From positions 434,001 through 498,000 of the forward strand of contig JALJCO010009025.1 of NCBI GenBank assembly GCA_023101725.1: DNA of 64,000 nt. The letters are read 5' to 3'. The notes under the pieces are model-generated. The model was not told the DNA's origin, searched no databases, and saw only the letters and a program-made list of their open reading frames with translations. The translations under genes were made by a program, and so were the position numbers. The stretch comes from Atherinomorus stipes. Lineage: Eukaryota > Chordata > Actinopteri > Atheriniformes > Atherinidae. This document shows, piece by piece, positions 17,177-28,448 of this stretch (its first letter is position 1; each line of letters opens with the position of its first letter).

Positions 17177-18565
17177 AATCCCCAAGGAGTAAGCAGCTTT
17201 CAGTGTTTTCACACTGTTTTGAGGCCCTTATCTTCACAGGGTGGCATATCAACTGGTGTAATTTTAAGTCTCATAGAGACATCAATTATTTCTTAAAGCT
17301 ATCATCTCAAGATCTCCTAATAAACATTTTATAAAGCTTTACAAGGAAGCAAATGGATTGCAGCATGAAACCACAGCTAGTTCTTGACATTTAAATAATA
17401 TATGTTAAATGTCAAGATTTGAAAGATCCATGATCCTATGTTAAGATTATGTCTGTGTGGTTTACCATAATTGTGTCACATATTTAATTTTGTTTAAAGA
17501 TTAATTGCTAAGCATTCATCAACTTGAGGAGTTTTTAAATGTATTTTGGTTTGGCTGGGTTTTAGTTTCTGTTCTAATCTCATTTTTTTGGTGTAAACAT
17601 TATTTTTTCAGATATATATAAATCAGAATCCAACATTTAAAAAAAATACTGCCAGATATATTAAAATATATCAGAGACTTTGTTTTTAAGGTGTGTTACA
17701 AATGGCATATAATGAGAAATAACAATTGCCTTGATTCTTTTCTGCTTAACAAAAGAAGACTCCTCCAGCAATGTCTTTTAATCTCATATCACAACATTCC
17801 GTTTCATGATACACATCAGAAAATTGAGATTGTTGGTTTTGAGAAAAGTTTTGTTGGTAATATTTCCATTCATTCTTTTGTGATATCTCAAATAAATTGA
17901 AAGAAATTTGCATAAAAACAAGATAGGGAAAGTATTGTTTGAAAAATAAAATACTGTGTTAAAGGTTTTAGAATGAAAGATGTTGGAAAAACAAAGTAAG
18001 CGTAAGGATATTTATCACTTTTACCTTTTGGTTTCTACACAAGCTGTTCAGAAAAGATTATATACATCCATGAAAACATAATAATATATAACTGTTTGAA
18101 TTTTAAACTCGGGGAAAATTAGAGATATAAAGACTTTTGGATAATGATGTTTGAAAAATGTTTAAGCTCAACTGATGTTTTAAATGAAAATTGAATATGA
18201 AATGAAAACTGACGAAGAGGTTTAGTTGGAAAAAAAAAAAAAGATTAAAAGAACATCAATCATAATGTGATTCCAATCTGGTTTTGGTGTCAGATATCAT
18301 TATGTTCCTGTAGATGTTTTCACATTGATTCAGTTCAATTCTGTTCTCTGGCGTGTGCGCATGTGTGGAAAAACTACAGCTATGCAGAGGCTGAGCTGAA
18401 ATAGTGACAAAGCTTCCACAGATCGCAGCCACCATGCTGGAACCCTGTCAACAGTGCAGAGAAAAACACACTTCTCTTGAGAAGAGAGAACAGATTTCCA
18501 TCAGCTGACAGCTGACTGACCCATGTCGAGGGTCTGTTTCCCGAATTATATGTCCTTCACTGCCA

Positions 18566-18730
18566 ATATCATATCACATGATTATCATCATCACCATCAT
18601 CCAGATATCATCACCCTGACATCATCATTATCATCCTCAGATAATCATTCTGACATCATCCTCATAAATCTTGTTATTCTGACATCATTGTAATCCTCAC
18701 ATTTTCATCACCATCCTGACATCATTCAAT
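18566..18730. repeat. Imperfect ATC/CAT-rich tandem tract
   Basis: Repeated 'atcatcat' and 'ctgacatcatc' units with variation, a decayed simple or minisatellite repeat. Confidence 0.8.
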
Positions 18731-19544
18731 GAAAAGTTACAAAACATAGGCAAATATTACAAATCACAAAGGTTATAGAAAGATGATACATTGGCATGTG
18801 ATAGCAACCGCTGACATCTAACAGTGATTTTACAGCACAGCTTAATATGACAACACAATAGAATCACAAAGTCTCTGTTAGTCAATTATAATAATAATAA
18901 TAATGCATTTTAGTTATAACGCACTTTACATTTGAAGACAAATCTCAAAGTGCTAAATGACCTGATTGGTGATCATCAGACCATTTTGTCTGCAGCAGGA
19001 AGATCATGTTAGCACAAATCAATCAATTCACGTAAATATTTAAACTTCCATGTTCCCATAACTACACACCAAAAAAGAGGAGTGGCAGTTACCTTTCAGT
19101 CGGGATTAGTGATCAGACATTGACCTGATTAGATATAGTTACTTAGAATGCCTGACTCTACTATATCACCCAAAATGGAAATACAATGTATGTTAGGGTC
19201 TTGTCCACCTGGACCTAACTCTGCGTGTCTGAATTAATTTTCATACTTATATTATCAAGTGATGAGTATTGATAAAGGCATTGTGACTAATGTTCGTAAT
19301 GATGATGAAAATGACAGCGTTAATATGGCTTTTGATTCTGTTGAAAGAAAATGGTGTTCAACTGAACTAGAAGAATTTCCCTCAGTCTGGGAAGAGTTTA
19401 ATAGTAATACTGTTCATGAGGCCAGAACTGTTTATTTTTCATCATTGATAGAGGAGAACATGAACAACCACAGGTTTCTTTTCAGCACTATAGGCTGACT
19501 TAGGAGTTGGAAAGGCTTAGTGCTGTTGAGCACTCAGCTGCGAT

Positions 19545-19690
19545 GACTTCATGACTTCATGAGACCAGATCCTGAGGCCACCAAACCGGATCCCCTCAAC
19601 ACCTCAGCTGCGCCTAGAAATCCTGTCCATAAAGGTTATGAACAGGATCGGTGACAAAGGGCAGCCTTGGCAGAGTCCAATAGCAATAGC
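19545..19690. repeat. LINE-like remnant
   Basis: Text such as 'aaaggttatgaacaggatcg' and 'ggtgacaaagggcagccttg' translates in one frame to I-G-D-K-G-Q-P-W-Q-S-P, a phrase seen in old fish non-LTR elements. Short and uncertain. Confidence 0.4.
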
Positions 19691-19762
19691 AACTTTATTT
19701 ATAATGCACTTTTAATGCATAATATTAATGCATTTAATGCATTGTTTTAGAATGCACTTTTT

Positions 19763-19995
19763 GGGGAGTGGGTAGCCTAGTGGTAGTGTCGTGGGCTTTG
19801 GCGTGGAGGACCTGTGTTCGAGTCCCTGACACGACCCCTAGGTGAACCACTGTGGACCCCTGAGCAAAGTCCTTAACCCCACCAACTGCTCCCCGGGCGC
19901 TTTAAGTAGCAGCCCACTGCCCACTGAGTGAAAGAATAATGGACCTACTGTGAGCACTTTGAGTGCACAGAAAAGCATGATATAATTTGAGTCCA
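19763..19995 (+). mobile_element. tRNA-derived SINE
   Basis: An RNA polymerase III A box, TAGCCTAGTGG at 19773-19783, and a B box, GTTCGAGTC at 19816-19824, have tRNA-like spacing. An unrelated body follows and the copy ends in an (ATT)n tail near 19990. The tRNA part does not fold into an intact tRNA, so this is a SINE, not a tRNA gene. Confidence 0.75.
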
Positions 19996-20327
19996 TTATT
20001 ATTATTTCAATTGTCAGTCATTTCCACAAAAATGAAACAAAATTCGTATTCTTACCTGCGACCCACCCACACCAGAAAAAAAAATATAGACACAGGACTC
20101 TGCTTTGAGCAGCTGCAGAGGGAGATGAGCTGCTGCTACCAATGTAGCCAAGTAGCATCAACAAGCTAGTAAAAGCTTAGAAACATATTCAGGGATCGGA
20201 TCGAAATAGGGGAAAGACAGGTAGAGAAGATGTCTGTGGGGTGAGGGGGAAATTTTGACCTCTACAACTGTGAAAAGAGATCAATCGGGGAAGCCCCGAG
20301 TTGAAGTTACTGAGCTCTGCTTTAAAA

Positions 20328-21215
20328 TACACTGCCTGACCAAAAAAAAAAAGTCGCCACCTGGATTTAACTAAGCAAATAGGTACGAGCCTCCTATTGG
20401 ATAATTACTGCATGGGCGATTATCTTTCAGCTGGCAACAAGTTATTCAACCCCAACTGGTGCAATGAGTTGCTTCTCATTTCCTAAACAACCATGTGGAA
20501 AGACACATCCGTGGTCTTGGAAAAGATGTTAGTCTGTCTGAGAAGGGTCAAATCATTGGCATCAAGAGGTGAAAACATCTAAGGAGATGCAGAAACTATT
20601 AAAACTGGGTTCAGAACAGTCCAACGCATTATGAAAAACTGGAAGGATAGTGGACCATCGTCTTCCAGGAAGAAATGTGGCTGGAAAGGCAGATGAAGTG
20701 ATGTAGCATCATGCCTAGTGCTACTGTATGAGCCTGTGGGGGCAGTGTGATGATCTGGGGTTGCTGCAGTTGCTAAGGTCCAGGTTCAGCAACAGTATGT
20801 GCTCAGATAATGAGGTCAGCTGATACCTGAATATACTGAATGACCAGGTTATTCCATCAATGGATGTTTCTTTCCTGATGGCACGGCCATATTCCAAGAT
20901 GACAATGCCAGAATTTATCGGGCTCAGATTGTGAAAGATGGTTCAGGGATCATCAGACATCATTTTCACATATGGATTGGCCACCACAGAGTCCAGACCT
21001 GAACCCCATTGAGAATCTTTGGGATATGCTGTGGTCAGACTCTACAATCATCATCAAGATCTTGGTGAAAAATTGATGCAACAGGATGCAAATAAATCTG
21101 GTGACATTGCAGAAGCTTCTGGAAACACAACGAATGCTGCCGCAATCAAAGCTAAAGGCAGTCCAACGAAATGTTAAATGTTTGTTGGCGACTTTTTTTT
21201 GGGCCGGGCAGTGTA
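20328..21215 (+). mobile_element. Tc1/mariner relic, about 890 bp, TIRs recognisable
   Basis: The left end TACACTGCCTGACC (20328-20341) followed by an A-run and 'gtcgccac' is inverted at the right end ('ggcgacttttttttt' ... 'gggcagtgta' to 21215). Interior text resembles a Tc1-type transposase gene ('gagaagggtcaaatcattgg', 'ccatattccaagatgacaat', 'gaaccccattgagaatcttt') but is riddled with stops and deletions. A related fragment lies at 44400-45035. Confidence 0.8.
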
Positions 21216-21439
21216 GAATAGGAGGTAGAGCCCTTGATTGCCAAGCTCCTCTCTTATGGAGCCAGGTCTCAGTTTGGGTTCAGGAGGCAGACACCCAGGG
21301 GTGGACATCCCTTGTCCAGAAAGTAAAAAAATAAAATAAATTAAATAAATAAATAAAATCCTGTCCGACAATTGTTGTAGCCAATCACTAAAGCAGCTGA
21401 ATTGAATTAACACAGCTAATCTGTGGGTAGATGAGCTCT

Positions 21440-22165
21440 TAGTGAAAACACCTGTTCTAAATTTACAGGCAGATCCAAAAATATGGCTGGATTTTTACTT
21501 TCTGGCATCTGAATTGTCCACCTCTGCAGACACTTTCCCTAACTTTAAGATCAGGCTTAAAAAACCTTTTGTTTCAATAAACCTTACAGTTTGGGGTGAT
21601 TTAGCCATTACTTTATTATACTGTCATACGCTTAGGCTGCTGGGGGTTGTCCCATAAATCACCGAGCACTTCCATCTATTTTTCTCTTTATTTTTAATGC
21701 ATGAATTTATGACAGTATTTATGATACTCCCTAATTTGTATTTGGTTTGTCTTTCCTTTCTCTTGTCCCTCATAAAAAGTTGTGGTGCCTGGTGATTCCC
21801 CTTTCCTGTCCTCTCCAGCCTCATCTAGTCGAGGCAGATGTCTGTCCTCCCCGAGTTTGGTTCTGATGTTGTTTTTTTCTCCATGTTAAAAGGAAGTTTT
21901 TTTTCATTTTTGCTGTTGCCCGCTGCCCTTTGCATGCTAAGGATGGGGGTAGAATTGAAGACAAGTTTCAATGCAATCTGTTGCTTTCCTTTGCTAGGAA
22001 AATATTTTTCATGAACTGGCTTGTGTAAAGTTATAAATTGCACTAATGCAGATTTGTTTTGATTGGCTCACAATGAACTGGGTTGAATTCACTTTAATTC
22101 ACACAGTCACTTGAGATTTGTTGTGAATTGGTGCTATACAAATAAAGCTGAACTGAATACGCTCT
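21440..22165 (+). mobile_element. LINE 3' end (C-terminal ORF2 remnant plus 3' UTR)
   Basis: A frame at about 21500-21590 reads S-T-S-A-D-T-F-P-N-F-K-I-R-L-K-K-P-F, resembling the common fish LINE C-terminus (T-L-x-x-F-K-x-x-L-K-T). It is followed by a pyrimidine-rich UTR with 'agtcgaggcagatgtctgtc' and ends 'ggtgctatacaaataaagct'. 5'-truncated and dead. Confidence 0.7.
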
Positions 22166-23105
22166 GCAATGAGGGGTCCACAAGCAGTTCTTTGTCTTTA
22201 TAATATTTATTGAGAAGTCCAATTTTTTAAAAAGTGTTCAGGTGATAAATATTAAAACACAATCAACAAAATCTCAAATCTGAGTTTTATTTCTACCCTC
22301 AGATCTGAACTAACTTAACTCATTACAATCATAATGCACCAGTTTTCCAATGTGGGTTTACAACATTGCTGCAAAGGTGGAGTGAGTTAATTTTGTTCTG
22401 ATGTCACAAGTGTAACAGAGAGTTTAATGCTCAAGACAAATCCAGACAGTGCGATGGTGCTTTGTTATTTTGTATGCAACTGTGTAAATTAATTTCCAAC
22501 AATTTTCTAGAAATTAGAAGTCAAAGAAAATGAATCACATGTCAAATAAACAAAACTGACTTTGGCTGCACATAATGTGACCACATAACCCCATTAATCT
22601 TGCTGAAAGTCAGAATAAACCTGATTTATAACCTCACACTCGTGTAGGAAACTGTCCTCAAGTTGTCGTAATTCCTCACACATGTGATGCACTGCATCTG
22701 TTACTAGAAGATTCCATCAGGGGCACACGAACAAACTCGGACTACAGAACTTGAGGATTTGCACAATTTCAACAAGGAAGATGAGTGCACTGAGGAAGCA
22801 TTTAGTTTATATGGTGATGATGATGTTGTCAGGAAAAGTCACAGATGTGGGAGCTTAAATGGTTGTAAGCTGTCCACTCACATTTGCCCCTAATTGGCTC
22901 GATCTGTCAGTTGCATGTTGTATCTTGTGCCTGTATAAATTATGCAACTTGAAGCAAATATATTACATAAAACAGCAAGTTGGAAAAGGGTCTTAAAACA
23001 AAAATGAAAGTCACTGTCAGACTTCATGATAAGTAAAGTAAGTCATTGCAGTTTTACTGCAAAGTTTCAGTGACAGAGCCACAGTGCTGAAGGTCTGATA
23101 TGGTG
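22166..23105 (-). other. grap 3' flank / probable 3' UTR
   Basis: No coding exon is seen. On the minus strand, AATAAA-type signals occur (for example the complement of 'tttattt' near 22287), about 0.8 kb after the grap stop, consistent with a long 3' UTR. Confidence 0.4.
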
Positions 23106-26100
23106 TTAATGGTACAGTGGTTGGACGTATTCTGCTGGGAAGATGCCGACTCGGCCTCGACAGCGCCCTCGCCAGGTCAGGGAACTTGAACAGTCCAGCA
23201 GGTCGATGATGTCACCACGCAGGAAGTGGAGATGGGCAGTTTGAGGGGGAGTGTAGTCGCAGAGGGCGTGAGCCAGACGGGGTTTCTACATACAAACAGA
23301 TCCAAACCACTGTCAGACACACAGGTGTACATTAACAGAAGAACAAGTTATAATGATGACAAGTGAATCTACTGGTCATACCTCCAAAATTGGTTTCAGT
23401 AAGCGTTGGGGGGTCTCCTGGTCTGGATGAGAAGAGTGAGAATGGAGTCTGGCTGCGGGGATTGACTCCTGAACCTTGCTTTTATAAGGGTTGGGATAGG
23501 GATTACGCCCAGGATGTGACTGCAGATGAGGGGATGAGGGAGGATCTCGGAGGCAGACTACTTTCTCCACAGCAATGCTGTGCGTTCTGTAGAAATCCAC
23601 CAATCGGTTTAAAGAGCAAAATGATTTGTCCCAGATAGAGTACTGACCACCTCCCTCCAGGACTCTGAAATGCTCCACCCTGTCGCCATAGCTTAAAAAG
23701 AGAGGGCAGACAAAGAGAATTAGAAAAAGGCAGTAAAGAAGGGCATGCAACTCAAACAACTATATCTTCATTCCACTTTGTTTTGAAAAATTCCCTTGGG
23801 CGTCCTGCACATATCTCTGTCAGGGTGGGAAAACAGATAACAGGCCTCTGTATGTGTCATCACACTGAATTGAAATAACTACTTTATTAAAGGTGATAGC
23901 TACAACTTTTTCATCAAAACAAAAATTTTTCAAAACCAAAGAATTAAACATCCACAGGACGTTTAAAGTGGTGCAGAATAAAAGTATTAATTTTACCCCA
24001 AATGTTTTACAGCATAAATAACATCTGAGTACCATGCCAACTTTGGGATTCTTCCCAGTTAGCATTAGCTCCAGAGCTGCTTGCTGGTTAGCTATATGTA
24101 GCATCTTCCTTGCCTTACATTTCTCAAATTCAAGCGGGCAAAAAACGAAGCAGGATGGTGAAGGCAGCAAAGGGGCTCAAAAGCCCCGAGGAGATTGCCA
24201 CCTTCCTCCTGGACATGTAAGTTAAACATCTGCAAATCCTACTTAACTGTCAAACATGACAGAACAGCTGATTCTGTAACATTGCTAATGCTAACTGTAA
24301 GCAACTGTTAGTTACCTACTGGTGGGGAACAATTACATTTGTAGCTATCTCTAATTCTAAAAAAAAAAAAGGTATGTTATTTTTTCAGTATTCATAATGG
24401 ACGAGAGCTAGTCATCATTATTATAAAACGTTACTGAGTAGAGCTACTTTTATGGGTAGGAATGGCTTTCTGTATAGATCTTGCAGCAGAGCTGCAGAAG
24501 CCTCTCTGTCAATCCATTACTGATACCGATAGACCTCTGAGCCAGTCAGAAAGGTGAAAAAGCTATGAGGTCAGAATTATGGAGCTCTCTGCTCTGATCA
24601 AGGATGTTCTTAGCTGATTCCATGTCAATAGCTTGATGTGCTTGAACACACATCCATGTGGGGCTGTGCTTATTCTGTTTTACAAAGGTGGAAGAATTAA
24701 GAAGGATCTCTTTTTGTCACCAATAACGTCAAACTGATGAAATGATGGTGAAATGATGGAAACTGATGGTGAAAAAGGCTAATAACTGATGATGTTATCC
24801 TTTAGGTTACTGAGAAGGAACATCTCTGAAGCCCAGACATTGAGCTGTTTGCGGTGAATTTCCATCAATGTTGTCCACTGAAAAAGTTTACGTGTACATA
24901 ACAGACATAACAATGCATAAATTTATATCAATGCATCGATTCAAAGATCAATGTCTGCGTAACTAAAAATAAAAAGAGCTTGGTAGTAACTGACTTAATA
25001 GGTCTCTGCAGCTGTTCACACTTTCATGAGTCTTAACTCCTCTAGAACATCATCACCCTCTGCTGATCACTTTACTGTATGTAAGATGTTGCTTCAAATC
25101 AAGTACTTAACCCTCTCAGCTCTTGTAGTCAGGCAGATGTTGTGCCTTTAAACATTAATTTCTGCAGTTTCTGGGAGCTTGTTTGCGGCATATGTCAGTT
25201 GCATAATGTACCTGTTTATAATCAAAGAGTGCCTGGTGTTACGCAATGCCCCGATTATTGAACACATTTCATTTACCCTTAGTGATTAAATGTGTCCCAC
25301 ATCACTTTGCTGACCCCAATAACACCTTGTCTCACGCATACATACTTTCTGTATTTTGAGGTATTTTTAGTGCTACCAGTTGTTTAGAGTGTATCTAAAT
25401 TGTCATCCTTTCTTCTCTGCTGGCCCTGGCATGCATTCAAACACATATGGATGCTGTAACTTGCTGATGATCTCAGCGGGACGAAAAGCAAACATCTGAC
25501 TGAGAAACAATATAATGAGAAGATACTGTTGGTATGTTTCAAGAAGCATTGCAGGTTGTACTGTTAAATGTACTAGCGAGTTGTTAAAATAAGAAGCAGA
25601 TACTTATGGTAAGAGACAGGCTGATGTTGCAAACAAATTCAAAAGCAGAAGCACATCTGAAGGACATCATCAACCTTAAACTTGATATTTAAAGATTCTG
25701 CTTTCTTGTCTCAGAAGGAAGCTGATGTGTTTGCACGCACAATGCATTCACTGACCTAACAGACAGAGAAAATTCTCCAGGGGCTGATTCACTCTCCCTC
25801 ACAAGGAACACTCCAGTTTCCTGCCAGCGCAGACGCTGTTCAGCCTCAAGTCTGGAAACCGCTCCTGCAAACCACCTATGACAAAACACAGAAGCACACG
25901 ACAATCATACTCTGCTCTTACCTGACATTTGAAGAATTAAGGTACACTGATGCTCCTTTATAATGGCATTAATAGGGCTATCTTTCGAATAAAGTTAACC
26001 AAAAATTGTAGAACTCAGTTATGTAAACTTATTCCCAATACAGGGGCTTGAATCCACAAAAAGCTGCATAATAACAATGATAATAATAATGATAAAAACA

Positions 26101-26656
26101 CTTAATTGTAGTGTTGTTTTGCAGCTCTTTCTACTTTACAATTAGGTTTTTATCTTGTGAAGAACTGAATACAATCAGCTCCTTGTGCTTCTTAAATTTC
26201 TGTGGGTTACAAAATCCAAAAAGGAAACAAAATAATTTTAGGAAAGGGTCATAAGCCACTATCTTAAGAAATGATAGAGCATTTCAAATCTATCAGATAA
26301 GCAGGAATAAATGCCAGTTTTCTGTTTAATCCTAAACCTATTTGTTGTTCTTTTAGAATATAACACATGTAGGCAAATAATTTTTTTACGGATGAGGGAG
26401 TAGGGAAATGTAGTTCTCAGGAATATAGCCACGCTTCCCCTGGATCTCTGCTATGAACCAGCAAGAATCCTCCTCCATTTCTGTCACCTACAATACACAT
26501 CCACATGCACAGTTACTCTACAGAAACAAGCAGATCACTTTTAATGCATCACTTTCAAATAAGTAAATAAATACTCACCTTAATGATGTCTCCTTTCTGA
26601 AAACTGATCTCGTCTGCTTCTGATGCTGCAAAAGAGAAACGGGCCACAGCCTCCAT
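23106..26656 (-). CDS. grap: GRB2-related adaptor protein GRAP, complete, 5 coding exons
   Basis: Exons (minus): 26656-26579, 26487-26390, 25875-25756, 23691-23382, 23285-23106. Sum 786 nt, 261 aa; all junctions GT-AG and in phase. Order of domains: N-terminal SH3 (residues 1-57, starting M-E-A-V-A-R-F-S-F, with W36 and P49-E-N-Y), SH2 (about 60-152), C-terminal SH3 (about 205-258, ending [10 protein letters not shown]). The SH2 has F-L-V-R-E-S with phosphotyrosine-binding R85, and W119 corresponds to the GRB2 Trp that enforces the +2 Asn turn. GRAP couples tyrosine-phosphorylated receptors to SOS/Ras in the cytoplasm, notably in lymphocytes (family knowledge). The protein is longer than mammalian GRAP (217 aa) because exon 4 adds a roughly 50-residue His/Pro/Ser-rich linker before the last SH3. 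GRAP2/GADS also has a long linker, but the fam83g/slc5a10 neighbourhood favours grap. Confidence 0.92.
23887..24357. mobile_element. TTAA-flanked MITE, family C, copy 1 (in grap intron)
   Basis: Starts TTAA-AGGTGATAGCTACAA at 23887 and ends near 'tttgtagctatctctaatt' (24339-24357). The interior ('cttgccttacatttctcaaa', 'aaggggctcaaaagcccc') matches, in the opposite orientation, the copy at 31308-31811. No coding. Confidence 0.75.
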
Positions 26657-28448
26657 ACTGGTCAGGGAGAGTTGAGAGCCTCCAAAACAGTTTCACTTCA
26701 TGAGTAAAGAGACAATACAGCTGAGTGGAGCACAGCAGAGGGATGACAGGATGAGATAATCAGCGTGTGTGTGTGTGTGTACATGTGTGAGTGTGTGGTT
26801 GTCGACATGCTGCTGCTCATAAGTTAATGAGGAGAGCGCTCACTGCGCGTGTCCCTCTGTTCTTTCATGTGACTGAGTTAGAAATTGTGTGGACACGTGG
26901 AGATGCTGGCTGCCCTCTCAATCTCCATCAGTGTCGTTTATAAACTCCAAACTCTGGAGATTTAATGAAACACCTTCATAACAGGGAATGAGTAACATTG
27001 GATGCTTTGCTTAAGATAAAAGGAACCTGAAAGAGAGTGGGGTGATACTCTTAAAAAATCATAATAGAAGTTAAATAGTGTTCCCAGCCGTGTAAGTCCT
27101 TATCCTTTTTTCTAATTTGAATGTAATGGCTTTGATAAACAAATATAAAAGGAAATTAACTTTTGTGTGTGAGAACATATAACTGATCATCACAAGTGCA
27201 ACCCACTCAAAAACTGATAAAACAGAACCCTAGCATTATGTTTGTAGCCCTGCAAATATCTCCGAGTGAAATGTTTGGGCTTGTAGGGTACAGTTATGTC
27301 ACGGTATTAAAGAAATATCCATCCTCCCTCTTTATCTTCATCCAGCTTAAATCACCCTGCATTCACTGTACCCTGGAAGTCAGTTGTTGAAGCAAACATA
27401 GCATAATATGAGCAGATATTTATTTCAGGCCCCATGGAATAGAAGGGTGGAGTAAGTGGGTCATTCCACACCCTAAAACTGGCTGATGTAAACAGATATA
27501 GATTCAATCACATCAAAAACAAGGAAAATGCATACTTTTGAAGCCCCACTATAAAAGGTTTAATCATTAGCTTGTGGTCATTATTTTTCCAACAGCATCA
27601 ATGAGGATAATTGGACTCTTAAATTCTAACAAAAGAAAATTGTGTGTGAGTGATTGCACTGATCCAGAGGAAGAAGTAGAGCAGTTTGCCAAAATGACAG
27701 CAATCTCATAAAGGCTAATTTATATATTTACAATTTATTCATTCAAATAAAAAATCCAGTATAATATTGCGTTTATAGTTCTGGTAACAGAACCAATCGG
27801 TCTTCAGAATAGGTTATGATTGATCAAATGTTTGATAAGAAATGTCTTTGGTAATAAATTATGTTATCCAACCACATCAAACAATACATCTGTTAGAAGA
27901 GATTCTGCTCCCTTCAAATCACCAGAGTTCCCAGTTTCTGGACACACGTACGGTGTGTACAGATAATCTGTGACTGCCAGTCATCAGCACACTTAACCTG
28001 TTTGGATGCTCAGTGGGATACACAAGAATGAAGTGATCCGATGAAGTAACGGTGAAAAATGATTGACATAAAAGAAGAACAGATACTTTGAATGACCTGT
28101 TTTCTTCAGCCATAAATGGAGCAACAAGTCTGTTTGGATGTTGTGGTAGAACTACAAATGACTGGTTATTCTCAGCTAAATGAAATATGATGCCATGAAA
28201 AACCCACCATTAAACACTGAAAAAAACGGCTCATTTTGTTTAAATGAAATGTTATACCAAGAAATTTGGGTCCTGACATATATGGATGTTACTTTATTGT
28301 AGAGCAGGACAAAATGCCACAAATCTGCTCGTGAAACTTTTCAGGAGTCTCTCATTGTATTCCCAACTTTACAGAAACAACATGCAGGTATGAATAAACA
28401 TAAATCAGTGCAATTCCTTTCATCACAGACAAAGTGTGAGTCTGTGTC
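26657..28448. other. Spacer between grap 5' end and brat1 3' end
   Basis: It holds a (GT)n run at about 26765-26783 and AT-rich sequence. A candidate brat1 polyadenylation signal on the minus strand is the complement of TTTATT at 28293-28298, about 150 bases past the stop. No gene or repeat family was recognised. grap and brat1 are tandem on the minus strand, so this spacer should contain the grap promoter. Confidence 0.5.

Larger units (their letters stand above)
16061..19544 (+). other. slc5a10 3' UTR and AT-rich spacer
   Basis: Downstream of the slc5a10 stop. A candidate polyadenylation signal AATAAA lies at about 16464. Beyond it the stretch has no recognisable gene. It holds a long-TIR MITE (16632-17176) and an ATC/CAT-rich tract (18566-18730). 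An open frame at 19259-19498 (79 aa, Asp/Glu/Asn-rich) resembles no family I know. Confidence 0.55.

Noticed and set aside
18566..18730. Possible CRISPR-like repeat array
   Set aside because: Short imperfect trinucleotide units without regular spacers, in a vertebrate genome.
19763..19840. Possible tRNA gene
   Set aside because: A and B boxes are present but no acceptor/anticodon stems fold, and a long body and (ATT)n tail follow; it is a SINE.
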